Under the pieces are notes generated by a model. It was not told where the DNA came from and did no database searches. It saw only the letters and a list, made by a program, of their open reading frames with translations. From positions 1 through 63,589 of the forward strand of contig CANIVU010000046.1 in assembly GCA_947470805.1 (NCBI GenBank): a stretch of 63,589 nucleotides of DNA, read 5' to 3'. Both the position numbers and the translations under genes were made by a program. Within the stretch, counting starts at the first letter, position 1. The number at the start of each line of letters is the position of its first letter. Positions 50,600 through 58,628 of this stretch are shown here, piece by piece. This stretch comes from Acidobacteriota bacterium (GTDB taxonomy: Bacteria; Acidobacteriota; Terriglobia; Bryobacterales; Bryobacteraceae).

Positions 50600-51244
50600 A
50601 TGTCTGGTGATTCTGAACTTACCGTTGAGGGCCTGGCCCACGACTTGAACAACGTATTTGAAACGCTCTCGGAGGCGGCGGAGGTGCTTGCCTCCGATGG
50701 GAAGTGGACGAAGCTGGCGAAGACGATTCAGCGGAGTGTGCGGCGCGGAGAGCGGATTGTGGCGTCGTTGAGCGAGACGATCAGCGAGCATGGGGACTTG
50801 TCGGAGATTCTGGACAATGCCGCGCAGCATGCCGAGGATGTGCTGACCTTCACGAAGGGCACGGCGATTCAATACTCGCGGCGGGTGGATGTACCAGTGT
50901 CGCTGCCCGGTTCGCCGGCGGCGTGGGAGCGGGTGTTTGTGAACCTGTTTTTGAACGCGGCGCAGGCGAATCCGCAGGGCGTGGCGGTGGAGATCGGCGC
51001 GGCGCTGGAGGGCGGCGTGATTACGCTGACGGTGACCGACGACGGGCCGGGGATTCCGGTGGGGATCCTGCCGACGATTTTTGAGCCGAATGTGACGACG
51101 AAGAAATCGCGCGGGCGGCGGGGGCTGGGGTTGCATATTGTGCAATCGATTGTGGTCGAGCATGGCGGGACGGTGGAGGCGCAGAACCACCAGCCGACGG
51201 GCGCGATATTTACTGTCCGATTGCCGCAAGCCGGATTGTCGTAA
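50600..51244 (+). CDS. Minimal soluble histidine kinase (HisKA-like plus HATPase, no sensor)
   Basis: The 214-residue protein has an H-box at residue 14 (VEGLAHDLNNVFE), of the AHDLNN type seen in NtrB-like and hybrid kinases, a helical dimer region, and a full HATPase domain: N-box NLFLNAAQANP, G1 DDGPGIP, F-box IFEPNVTTK and G2 GLGLHIV. There is no membrane segment or PAS/GAF sensor. The histidine starts only 14 residues in, so input must come from a partner protein. It begins 10 bp after aroA and ends 12 bp before coxB, and might sit in either transcript. The stand-alone winged-helix protein is the only DNA-binding regulator nearby. Confidence 0.85.
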   Translation: MSGDSELTVEGLAHDLNNVFETLSEAAEVLASDGKWTKLAKTIQRSVRRGERIVASLSETISEHGDLSEILDNAAQHAEDVLTFTKGTAIQYSRRVDVPVSLPGSPAAWERVFVNLFLNAAQANPQGVAVEIGAALEGGVITLTVTDDGPGIPVGILPTIFEPNVTTKKSRGRRGLGLHIVQSIVVEHGGTVEAQNHQPTGAIFTVRLPQAGLS

Positions 51245-51256
51245 ACTTACGTTTCT

Positions 51257-52051
51257 ATGGCAATTGCGATTCTGATTGCCGCGCTTGCGGGCGCGACGCT
51301 GGCGTTGTTTTTTCAGCCGCGCTGGTGGTTCCCGGAAGCCATCTCCGCGCATGCGCGGGCCTATGACGCGCACTTCCTGGTGACGCTGTGCGTGATTGGC
51401 TGCATTTTTGTGTTTGCGCAGGGGCTTCTGGCGTGGGTGATCTTCCGGTATCGGGACCGGGGGCAGGCGGTGACGGGGTCGGATGGGAACAATACGCTGG
51501 AGATTGCGTGGACGTCGGCGACGGCGGTGATCTTCCTGGGGCTGGCGTTGGCGGGGCAGGGGATTTGGGCGGGGGTGCATTTGGAAGGGTCAGACCCGCG
51601 GGCATTGAAGGTGGAAGTTCTGGCGAAGCAGTTTGCGTGGTCGTATCGCTACGCGGGGGCCGATGGGGCGTTTGGGCGGGTGGACGTGAAGCAGATTGAC
51701 GATGCCGGGGGGAACTCGTTTGGCATTGACGCGAAAGACCCGAAGGGGAAGGACGACTTGACGGCGGCGGTGCTGCGGGTGCCGGTGGGGCGGCCGGTGG
51801 AACTGCACTTGAAGAGCCGGGATGTGATTCACAACTTCTTTGTGCGGGAGTTGCGATTGAAGCAGGACGTGGTGCCGGGGATGACGATTCCGCTGCGGTT
51901 TACGGCGACGAAGACGGGGACGTATGAGGTGCCGTGTTCGGAGTTGTGCGGGCTGGGGCATCACCAGATGCGGAGTTCGCTGGTGGTGATGACGGAGGAA
52001 GATTACGCCGCCTGGCTGGCGGAGGCGCAGCAGAAGGTGGTGCTGCCGTGA
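51257..52051 (+). CDS. coxB: Cytochrome c oxidase subunit II
   Basis: This 264-residue subunit has two N-terminal membrane helices (about 1-20 and 40-65, with a further hydrophobic stretch near 85-100) and a periplasmic cupredoxin carrying the binuclear CuA centre. All ligands are present: H192, C227, E229, C231, H235 and M238 (CSELCGLGHHQM). It takes electrons from a soluble donor; no cytochrome c domain is fused to the C-terminus. It overlaps coxA by 4 bp. Confidence 0.95.
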   Translation: MAIAILIAALAGATLALFFQPRWWFPEAISAHARAYDAHFLVTLCVIGCIFVFAQGLLAWVIFRYRDRGQAVTGSDGNNTLEIAWTSATAVIFLGLALAGQGIWAGVHLEGSDPRALKVEVLAKQFAWSYRYAGADGAFGRVDVKQIDDAGGNSFGIDAKDPKGKDDLTAAVLRVPVGRPVELHLKSRDVIHNFFVRELRLKQDVVPGMTIPLRFTATKTGTYEVPCSELCGLGHHQMRSSLVVMTEEDYAAWLAEAQQKVVLP

Positions 52052-53634
52052 CGTTGTTTTCGACCGACCATAAAGTGATCGGGAAGCAGTATATTGGGCT
52101 CGCCCTTTTTAGTGTTTTTCTGGGGATGTTGCTGTCGCTGGTGATGCGATTCCACTTGGTGCATCCAGATACGAAAGTGCGGCTGTTTCAGATGCTGTGG
52201 CCGGAGGGGGCGCCGGGCGGGCAGATGACGCCGGAGCTGTACCTTTCGCTGATGACGATGCACGGCACGATCATGGTGTTTTTCGTGCTGACGACGGCAC
52301 CGCAATCGGGGTTCGGGAACTACTTTTTGCCGCTGCAGATTGGCGCGCACGATATGGCGTTTCCGGTGTTGAACATGCTGTCGTTCTGGACGACGGCGTT
52401 GTCGCTGGGGACGTTGTTGCTGGCGTTTGTGGTGGAGGGCGGGGCGCCGCTGTCGGGATGGACGGCGTATCCGCCGTTGTCGGGGTTGGGAAAGATTACA
52501 GGGCCGGGGCAGGGGTTGGGGCAGGATTTGTGGATCCTTTCGATTGCGCTGTTTTGCGTGGCGAGTTTGATGGGGGCGATCAATATCATCGTCACGGTGA
52601 TTGAGCTGCGCGCGCCGGGCATGGGCTATTTTGATATGCCGTTGACGTGCTGGGGCTGGTTTGTGACGGCTCTCATTAGCCTGTTTGCGTTTGCGGTGTT
52701 GCTGCCGGGGGGCGTGCTGTTGCTGTTGGACCGGGTGGCGGGGACGAGCTTCTTTATTCCGGGCGGGCTGATTGTGAATGATCAGGTGCAGGGGAGGTCG
52801 GGCGGGTCGCCGCTGTTGTTCCAGCATCTGTTCTGGTTCTTCGGGCACCCGGAAGTTTATATCGCTATTTTGCCGGGAATGGGCGTGATTAGCACGGTTT
52901 TGAGTGTTTTCAGCGGGAAGAAAGTGTTTGGGTATAAGGCCATGACGGTGGCGATGCTGGCCATTGGCGGGCTGGGGTTTGTGGTGTGGGGGCACCATAT
53001 GTTCATCAGCGGGATGAGCCCGTATTCCTCGATTGCGTTCAGCGTGCTGACGATGGCGGTGGGCGTGCCGAGTGCCGTCAAGACTTTTAACTGGCTGGCG
53101 ACGCTGTGGGGCGGGCGGCTGCGATTTACGGCGGCGATGCACTATGCGCTGGGGTTTGTTTCGCTGTTCATCACGGGCGGGATTACGGGGCTGGTGCTGG
53201 GGCAGCCGGGGTTGGACATTTACTTCCACGACACCTATTTCGTGGTGGCGCATTTCCATCTGATTATGGGCGTGGCGGCGGTGTTTGCGATCTGGGCGGC
53301 GCTGCACTACTGGTTCCCGAAGATGTATGGACGATTCTTGAACGAACGGCTGGGAAAGATCCACTTTTTCCTTACTTTCGTTGGGGTTTATGCGGTTTTT
53401 GTGCCGTTGCACTTTGCGGGGTTTGTGGGGAATCCGCGGCGGTATCCGGATTTCAAGGAGTATGAGTTTTTGAAGTCCGTCACGGGGCTGCATATGGGCG
53501 TGACGCATGCCGCTTATTTTCTGGCGGCGGTGCAGCTGATTTTCCTGTTCAACTACTTTTGGAGCAAGCGGCGGGGGGCGGTGGCGCCTGGGAATCCGTG
53601 GGGGGCGACGACTCGGGAGTGGACCGATGACTAA
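52048..53634 (+). CDS. coxA: Cytochrome c oxidase subunit I (aa3-type)
   Basis: The 528-residue catalytic subunit has 12 membrane helices. Heme and copper ligands are complete: H72 (MHGTIM) and H404 for the low-spin heme, H402 for the high-spin heme, and H267, H316 and H317 for CuB, with the cross-linked Y271 in GHPEVY. E269 in GHPEVY marks the A1 type of proton-pumping oxidase. Translation starts at GTG in GTGA, overlapping the coxB stop; the longer frame upstream is a coxB shadow. It reduces oxygen to water while moving protons. Confidence 0.95.
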   Translation: MTLFSTDHKVIGKQYIGLALFSVFLGMLLSLVMRFHLVHPDTKVRLFQMLWPEGAPGGQMTPELYLSLMTMHGTIMVFFVLTTAPQSGFGNYFLPLQIGAHDMAFPVLNMLSFWTTALSLGTLLLAFVVEGGAPLSGWTAYPPLSGLGKITGPGQGLGQDLWILSIALFCVASLMGAINIIVTVIELRAPGMGYFDMPLTCWGWFVTALISLFAFAVLLPGGVLLLLDRVAGTSFFIPGGLIVNDQVQGRSGGSPLLFQHLFWFFGHPEVYIAILPGMGVISTVLSVFSGKKVFGYKAMTVAMLAIGGLGFVVWGHHMFISGMSPYSSIAFSVLTMAVGVPSAVKTFNWLATLWGGRLRFTAAMHYALGFVSLFITGGITGLVLGQPGLDIYFHDTYFVVAHFHLIMGVAAVFAIWAALHYWFPKMYGRFLNERLGKIHFFLTFVGVYAVFVPLHFAGFVGNPRRYPDFKEYEFLKSVTGLHMGVTHAAYFLAAVQLIFLFNYFWSKRRGAVAPGNPWGATTREWTDD

Positions 53635-54058
53635 CGTTTCGCGGACGGGGCAGACGCTGCTGGTGGTGGCGAGTTCGATGCTGTTTGCGGCGGTGACGAG
53701 CGCGATGGTGGTGCGGCGCGGGATTGGCGGGGACTGGGTGGCGCCGGAGTTGCCGGTGTGGGTGTGGGCGACGGCGGTGCTGGGGCCGTTGGCGAGTTGG
53801 TTGATTTTGCGGGGGTGGTTGCGGGGGGCTGTGATTGCCGGGGCTTTGTTGGTGGGTTTGCAGGTTTTGGTTTTGGCGGAGTTGCGGATGGGCGTGATTG
53901 GGGAGGCGTTTTTGAGCGTGTTGGTGGCGGCGCACGCGCTGCATGCGGCGGCGGGCGTGGCGGCGTTGGCCCGATGGGGCGAGCGGGCGGGGCTGTTCTG
54001 GCACTTTGTGGGGGCGCTGTGGATCTACGTGCTGTTCCTGTTTGGAGTGTGGGCATGA
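53627..54058 (+). CDS. Short heme-copper oxidase subunit III-like protein
   Basis: This 143-residue membrane protein with four to five helices ends AGLFWHFVGALWIYVLFLFGVW, matching the C-terminal helix pattern of oxidase subunit III, with AHALHAAAGVAALARW before it. It is shorter than classical subunit III (about 260 residues) and lacks the first helices. Its ATG overlaps the last 8 bp of coxA, and its stop overlaps the next gene, also subunit III-like. Whether both assemble into the same oxidase or form a heteromeric subunit III is unknown. Confidence 0.82.
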   Translation: MTNVSRTGQTLLVVASSMLFAAVTSAMVVRRGIGGDWVAPELPVWVWATAVLGPLASWLILRGWLRGAVIAGALLVGLQVLVLAELRMGVIGEAFLSVLVAAHALHAAAGVAALARWGERAGLFWHFVGALWIYVLFLFGVWA

Positions 54059-54600
54059 CGGGGCATAAGCGGCTGGGGATGTGGCTGTTTGTGATGAGCG
54101 ACGTGCTGACGTTTGCGACGTTGCTGATTGTTTATATGGCTCTTCGGTTGGGGAATCCGGATTGGCCGCGGCCGTTTACGCTGTCGCCGGCGATTCTGTT
54201 TGCGACGGGGATGACCATTGTTTTGCTGGCATCGAGCCTGACGATGGTGTGGGCGGTGGCGGCGATGGAGGCGGGGGACCGGCGCGGGGCGGTGCGGTGG
54301 CTGGTGGCGACGATGGCGGGCGGGCTGGGGTTTATTGGCCTGCACTTGACGGAGTGGCGGCATTTGTTGGAGACCGTTTCGCCGGGGACGATTTTCGGTT
54401 CGGTTTTCTTCGGGATTACGGGGCTGCACATGGCGCATGTGGCGGCGGGGGTGATCTATTTGGGCGTGCTGGCGGTGGGGGTGGGGCGTGGGAAGTTTGC
54501 GGCCGAGGACGTGGAGACGGGCGGGCTGTACTGGCACTTTGTGGATGTGGTGTGGATGTTTGTGTTTCCGCTGATTTATTTGATGGCGGTGAAGCCGTGA
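54055..54600 (+). CDS. coxC: Cytochrome c oxidase subunit III
   Basis: This 181-residue protein has five membrane helices and the diagnostic features GMWLFVMSDVLTFATLL, HLTEWRHLL, TGLHMAHVAAGVIYL and the C-terminal YWHFVDVVWMFVFPLIYL. Subunit III stabilises subunit I and its proton uptake. ATGA overlaps the upstream stop, and GTGA overlaps the downstream start. It is the second subunit III-like gene in a row. Confidence 0.9.
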   Translation: MTGHKRLGMWLFVMSDVLTFATLLIVYMALRLGNPDWPRPFTLSPAILFATGMTIVLLASSLTMVWAVAAMEAGDRRGAVRWLVATMAGGLGFIGLHLTEWRHLLETVSPGTIFGSVFFGITGLHMAHVAAGVIYLGVLAVGVGRGKFAAEDVETGGLYWHFVDVVWMFVFPLIYLMAVKP

Positions 54601-54848
54601 AGCCGGTGGTGGTGTGGGCGGGGCTGGTGGCGTTGACGCTGGTGGAAGTGGCGTTGGCGTGGGTGCATACGGCGCCGGTGTTGATGCTGGGGTTGTTGAT
54701 ATTGCTGTCGGTGGGGAAGGCGGCGATGATTGCGTGGTGGTTCATGCATCTGCGGTCGTTTCGGCCGCGGTTGCTGGTGTGGCTGTTTCCGATGTTGCTG
54801 CTTTGTATTGGGTTGTTGTTTGTGTTGGTGCGGGACGGTGGGCGGTGA
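54597..54848 (+). CDS. Cytochrome c oxidase subunit IV (prokaryotic COX4-type)
   Basis: This 83-residue protein has three membrane helices: VVWAGLVALTLVEVALAWV, VLMLGLLILLSVGKAAMIAW and LLVWLFPMLLLCIGLLFVLV. The KAAMIAWWFMHLR motif is typical of prokaryotic COX4-type subunits. It starts at the GTG overlapping the coxC stop and overlaps the next gene by 4 bp. Confidence 0.85.
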   Translation: MKPVVVWAGLVALTLVEVALAWVHTAPVLMLGLLILLSVGKAAMIAWWFMHLRSFRPRLLVWLFPMLLLCIGLLFVLVRDGGR

Positions 54849-55084
54849 GGGCCGTGTTGGGGCTGGTGATGGCGGCGGGTTGTTGGGGGCAGTGCGCGAT
54901 GTGTTTCCGGAACGCGGAGGCACAGGGGCGGGCGCGGGCATCGGCGTTTAATCAGGGCATTTTGGTGCTTGCGGCGCCGCTGGCGGGGAGTTTTGGGCTG
55001 GTGGGGTGGTTGGCCTACAGGCGGCGGGCGCGGGTGATTGACACGGGCGGGGTGAGCGTTTGTCCGGAGGCGGGGGAGCTTTGA
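54845..55084 (+). CDS. Small CxxC membrane protein at the end of the oxidase operon
   Basis: This 79-residue protein has a signal-like N-terminus (VLGLVMAAGCWG), a QC-AM-C pair, a charged AEAQGRARASAFNQG stretch and one strong membrane helix (ILVLAAPLAGSFGLVGWLAY). The CxxC lies outside the membrane by simple topology and could bind copper or carry electrons during CuA/CuB assembly; that is inference. The GTG start overlaps the COX4 stop. Its last 70 bp overlap, in antisense, the 3' end of the cyclophilin gene. Confidence 0.7.
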   Translation: MRAVLGLVMAAGCWGQCAMCFRNAEAQGRARASAFNQGILVLAAPLAGSFGLVGWLAYRRRARVIDTGGVSVCPEAGEL

Positions 55085-55617
55085 ATCTGCTGTAGGACGA
55101 GCCAGCCGGAGATGAGACGGCCGAAGGCGGCGAAGCCCTGGCCATCGGCGTTGCGGCGGCCGCCGAAGTCGAGTTCGGGTTGATCGCCGATGCAGAGGAA
55201 GAACTGATTGGTGGCGGTGTCGGCGGTGGTGCGGGCCATGCTGATGGTGCCGTTCAAGTGACGGAGACCGGTGATTGTGGTTCGTTCGAGGGGGATGGGC
55301 GGGTAAACGGGCGCGCCGGCGCGGGCGGAGCCCTGAATGACGCCGATGCGGATTTCGTTGTCCGGTTGATTGGTTGGGGTGACGGTGCGGTGGAATTGGG
55401 CGTTGTTGTAGGCACCGGCGTCGAGGTAGCGGAAAAAGTTTGCCGCGGTAACGGGAGCGGCGATGGTGTCGATTTCGACGATGAGAGTGCCGAATTGTGT
55501 CTCAAACGCTACTTTTGGCAGGGCTTTCAAGGGGGTGGAATCCGCCAAACCCGCATCAATTAAGGGTTTGGCGGCCTGTGCCGCAAAAAATCCGCGAAAA
55601 CTGGGGGTTTCAGGCAT
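55015..55617 (-). CDS. Cyclophilin-type peptidyl-prolyl cis-trans isomerase
   Basis: The 200-residue protein has cyclophilin landmarks: FETQFGTLIVEIDTIAAPVT, AANFFRYLDAGAYNNAQFHR (with the catalytic Arg after FH), NGTISMART and NQFFLCIGDQPELD. The usual QGGDP motif is replaced by VIQGSA, so catalysis may be weaker. No signal peptide is visible at the start used, and the first 30 residues have no family match; a later start is possible. It overlaps the oxidase-operon CxxC gene by 70 bp tail to tail. Confidence 0.85.
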   Translation of the reverse strand: MPETPSFRGFFAAQAAKPLIDAGLADSTPLKALPKVAFETQFGTLIVEIDTIAAPVTAANFFRYLDAGAYNNAQFHRTVTPTNQPDNEIRIGVIQGSARAGAPVYPPIPLERTTITGLRHLNGTISMARTTADTATNQFFLCIGDQPELDFGGRRNADGQGFAAFGRLISGWLVLQQIQSSPASGQTLTPPVSITRARRL

Positions 55618-55756
55618 ATTTTCTCTTTACACTGATGAGCGTATTCCCTTATTATCGGAACTGCAAACGCTCGTCGCCAGAACATTTAGTAGTAAAAATG
55701 ATTTGGGCGCCGGGGGCGCCTCTCTCGGGAGAATCAGTTTTAGTAAGGAGCTCAAC

Positions 55757-56065
55757 ATGGCTGCTGCTCGCATGACGCAGACTCAACTCGTAAAGGCCCT
55801 CGTCGACGCCGTCGAAGGGTCCACCAGCAAGCAGGTAAAGGCGCTGCTGGCCGCTTATTCGGAAATCGCCATCAAAGAAACGAAGAAGAACGGCGTGTTC
55901 GTTCTTCCGGGTCTGGGCCGTCTGGTCCGCCAGGAACGGAAGGCTCGCATGGGCCGCAATCCGGCGACCGGCGCGGCGATCAAGATTCCGGCCAAGAAGG
56001 TCGTTAAGTTCCGCGTGGCGAAAGCCGTGAAGGACGCGATCGTTCCGCCGAAAAAGACCAAGTAG
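55757..56065 (+). CDS. hup: HU-family DNA-binding protein
   Basis: The 102-residue histone-like protein bends and compacts DNA. It shows the HU pattern MTQTQLVKALVDAVEGSTSK, the turn VLPGLGRLVRQERKARMGRN and the PATGAAIKIPAKKVVKFRVA arm. The family's usual C-terminal KAVKDAI is followed by a short Lys-rich tail (VPPKKTK). AAGGAG at 55745-55750 sits 6 bp before the ATG, and a strong terminator follows. It is monocistronic and probably highly expressed. Confidence 0.93.
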   Translation: MAAARMTQTQLVKALVDAVEGSTSKQVKALLAAYSEIAIKETKKNGVFVLPGLGRLVRQERKARMGRNPATGAAIKIPAKKVVKFRVAKAVKDAIVPPKKTK

Positions 56066-56086
56066 TTTTCGGACTACTGAAAGCAG

Positions 56087-56119
56087 AAACCCCGCCGGGC
56101 GACCGGCGGGGTTTCTTGT
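56087..56119 (+). terminator. Rho-independent terminator of the HU gene
   Basis: AAACCCCGCCGG (56087-56098), loop GCGA, and CCGGCGGGGTTT (56103-56114) form a perfect 12-bp stem followed by CTTGTTT. It is partly bidirectional because the stem starts with AAA, and could also serve the minus-strand tatA gene. Confidence 0.95.
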
Positions 56120-56174
56120 TTCTGGGGTACCGATTTCTTTTCGCTCAAAGTGCGAGCGTCCAGAGGAAGCCCTG

Positions 56175-56345
56175 TTAGGCCTGCTTCTTTTCCTCGGTGG
56201 GTTTCTGTTCTTCCTTGATGGCGTTTTTGAAGTTCTTGATACCTTCCCCTAAACCTTTCGCCATTTCAGGGATCTTCTTGCCGCCGAAAAGCAGCAAGGC
56301 GATGGCGAGGATGATAACAAGCTCCATGGGCCCAAGTGAGCGCAT
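56175..56345 (-). CDS. tatA: Twin-arginine translocase subunit TatA/E
   Basis: The 56-residue protein has a single N-terminal helix ([16 protein letters not shown]), the [20 protein letters not shown] amphipathic helix that follows it in all TatA proteins, and a charged tail. It forms the pore-like part of the Tat system that exports folded proteins. AAGGAGG sits 5 bp before the ATG at 56345, settling the start. No tatB or tatC is beside it. The window encodes at least five likely Tat substrates. Confidence 0.93.
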   Translation of the reverse strand: MRSLGPMELVIILAIALLLFGGKKIPEMAKGLGEGIKNFKNAIKEEQKPTEEKKQA

Positions 56346-56432
56346 ACGGCCTCCTTCTGAATACAACTATCATTATAGAACCCTTTGTGCTTCGTCAACT
56401 GACCCAGTTTGGAGGGGAGTGAGTAAAAGAGT

Positions 56433-56597
56433 ATGGCGACGAGAAAAAAACCGAAGATGCCGGACGCCGGAACGACGGCGCGGCGGGTGGCGCGAAAGGT
56501 GGTGGGGATCGTGAAAGCCTCGCGGCCGATTGACCCGGACCCGCGAAAGAAGAAGCCGAAGTACAAGAAAGATCCGCAGGTGGACACGGAGGGATGA
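56433..56597 (+). CDS. Tiny basic protein, coupled to the DUF2490 gene
   Basis: The 54-residue product is rich in Lys and Arg (MATRKKPKMPDAGTTARRVA ... DPRKKKPKYKKDPQ) and probably disordered, with possible nucleic-acid or ribosome binding. No family is recognised. Its TGA overlaps the ATG of the next gene (ATGA at 56594-56597), and GGAGGGGAG lies upstream, both supporting real translation. Confidence 0.6.
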   Translation: MATRKKPKMPDAGTTARRVARKVVGIVKASRPIDPDPRKKKPKYKKDPQVDTEG

Positions 56598-57223
56598 GGC
56601 TGGGGCTATTGTTGTTAGCGGGAGCGCTGGCGGCGGAGACGCCGGTGTTTTTTTCGTGGCACCAGTTGGAGTGGGAGGCGTACCGGGACGCGGACCGGGA
56701 TGTGTCGGCTATTTTGCATTTTCGGACGAGCCGGGATTTTTCGGCGTTTAACTTGATTCGCGGGTCGGTGGTGGGGCGGCAGCGGTTGGCGAAGGGCCTG
56801 GTGGTTTCGGCGGGGTATCTGATTCAGGACCAGGAGCCGGGCGGGAATGGGGACGGGGAGTGGTTGAAGCAGCAGCGGGTGTTTGCGTCGATTGGGCGGA
56901 CGATGGGGCGGGGGAAGTTGCGGCATACGCCGCGGTTCCAGTACGACTACCTCTACGATATGACGACGGCGGCGTATGGGCGGTACAGGTTTGCGTGGCA
57001 GACGGAGTGGGCCGGGCGGGTGCGGCCGTATGGAGCGGCGGAGGAGTTTATTGAACGCGCAGGGGTGCAGCGGTTCCGGCCACGGGTGGGGGTGCGTTTT
57101 GCGGCGGGGAAATATCTGGACACCGATATCGGCTACATCTACGACCGGATCTATTTGCGGGGGAATACGAACCGGCACATTCTGCAGACGACGTTCAGCT
57201 TTCACCGGGCGGGGAGAGACTAG
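56594..57223 (+). CDS. DUF2490 family outer-membrane beta-barrel protein
   Basis: The 209-residue protein has a signal peptide (MRLGLLLLAGALAAE) and alternating beta strands (GLVVSAGYLIQDQ; TPRFQYDYLYDM; RVRPYGAAEEFIE; KYLDTDIGYIYDRIYL) ending in QTTFSFHRAGRD. This matches DUF2490, small barrels of unknown function found in Bacteroidetes and Acidobacteria. It would lie in the outer membrane. It is translationally coupled to the tiny basic gene. Confidence 0.8.
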   Translation: MRLGLLLLAGALAAETPVFFSWHQLEWEAYRDADRDVSAILHFRTSRDFSAFNLIRGSVVGRQRLAKGLVVSAGYLIQDQEPGGNGDGEWLKQQRVFASIGRTMGRGKLRHTPRFQYDYLYDMTTAAYGRYRFAWQTEWAGRVRPYGAAEEFIERAGVQRFRPRVGVRFAAGKYLDTDIGYIYDRIYLRGNTNRHILQTTFSFHRAGRD

Positions 57224-57252
57224 GTTTCGCGGTTCTGATAGAATTCGGAACC

Positions 57253-58581
57253 ATGATGAGCAAGGCGATTTGGTTGCTGGTGGCAGGGGCGACACTGCTT
57301 ACCGCCGAGACCCGGGTTTTCCAAGGTTTTACGCTGATTGACGGTACCGGGAAGGCACCGTTGGCCGATGCGGCGATGGTGATCACCGATGGGCGGATTA
57401 CCTATGTGGGGCCGAAGAAATCGATGAAGCTGCCGGCGGGGAAGCCGGAGGTGATTGAGCTGGCCGGGAAGTACGTGATTCCGGGGCTGATCAACTTGCA
57501 TTGCCACTTGGGAAATACCAAGCGCATGGTGCAGGACCCGAAGAATTTTACGCGGGACAACGTGAACGAGCAGTTGAAGACGTATGCGAAGAATGGTGTG
57601 ACGGCGGTGCTGAGCATGGGCAGCGACCAGCCGGTGATTTTTGATATGCGTGCCGAGCAGCGGGCGGGGCGGCCGAGTTTGACTCGGATTTATACCGCCG
57701 GGCGCGGGTTTACGGGGAAGAACGGCTACCCGACGATGGCGCAGGGGATGAAGGGCGTGCCGTACGAGGTGACCACCGAGCAGCAGGTGATTGACGCGGT
57801 GAAGACCGAGGCGTCGCACAAGGTGGACATGCTGAAGATCTGGGTGGACGACCACCTGGGCAAGGAAGTGAAAATCCCGGCGAATCTGTCGGCGGCGATT
57901 ATCCGGGAGGGCAAGAAGTACGGGATTCCGACGTCGGCGCATATTTTCTACCTCTCCGATGCGAAGCAGTTGGTGGCGGCGGGGCTGCACGGGTTGGGTC
58001 ATAGCATTCGCGATGTGCCGGTGGACGATGAATTGATCAAGCTGATGAAGCAGAAGGGCGCGTGGCTGTCGGCGACGACTTTGACGCGCGAGTATTCGGT
58101 GTTCACCTACGCCAAGGGCGCGGCTTGGGCCGACGATCCGTGGTTTGTGCGGAGCGTGGATCCGGCGGACCGGGACACGATCAAGACGCCGGCCTACAAG
58201 CAGAAGATGGCGGGGGCGGACCCGCACTGGCCGCGGTATGAGAACGAGTTTATTGAGACGGCGAAGAAGAATTTGAAGAAGCTGGCCGATGCCGGAGTGA
58301 AGTTTGGCTTTGGCACCGATACGGGCCCGCCGGCGCGTTTTCCGGGGTACTTTGAGCATCTGGAGATGGAGTTCATGGCCGATGCCGGGTTGACGCCGGC
58401 GCAGATCATCGGCGCGGCGACGAAGAGTTCGTCGGAGTTCCTGGGCGTGAACAAAGATCTGGGCACCTTAGAGCGTGGAAAATGGGCGGATTTTGTGATT
58501 TTGGGCAAGAATCCGTTGGAGAACATCAAGAACACGCGGTCGGTGGAGCAGACGTGGGTGGCGGGAAATAGGGCCTTCTAG
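57253..58581 (+). CDS. Secreted metal-dependent amidohydrolase
   Basis: This 442-residue protein has a signal peptide (IWLLVAGATLLTAE) and an amidohydrolase TIM barrel: GFTLIDGTGKAPLADAAMVI, the metal-binding H-C-H in PGLINLHCHLG, the lysine MLKIWVDDH that may be carboxylated, H in PTSAHIF and GLGHSIRD, and the catalytic Asp in GFGTDTGPP. The C-terminal small domain reads GTLERGKWADFVILGKNPLE. Imidazolonepropionase- or prolidase-like members cleave C-N bonds; the substrate is unknown, possibly peptides. A second ATG follows directly. Confidence 0.9.
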   Translation: MMSKAIWLLVAGATLLTAETRVFQGFTLIDGTGKAPLADAAMVITDGRITYVGPKKSMKLPAGKPEVIELAGKYVIPGLINLHCHLGNTKRMVQDPKNFTRDNVNEQLKTYAKNGVTAVLSMGSDQPVIFDMRAEQRAGRPSLTRIYTAGRGFTGKNGYPTMAQGMKGVPYEVTTEQQVIDAVKTEASHKVDMLKIWVDDHLGKEVKIPANLSAAIIREGKKYGIPTSAHIFYLSDAKQLVAAGLHGLGHSIRDVPVDDELIKLMKQKGAWLSATTLTREYSVFTYAKGAAWADDPWFVRSVDPADRDTIKTPAYKQKMAGADPHWPRYENEFIETAKKNLKKLADAGVKFGFGTDTGPPARFPGYFEHLEMEFMADAGLTPAQIIGAATKSSSEFLGVNKDLGTLERGKWADFVILGKNPLENIKNTRSVEQTWVAGNRAF

Positions 58582-58628
58582 GTAAAAACCTGGATTCCTA
58601 TTTGTAAGCCTGTCTTTACAATGGGGCA

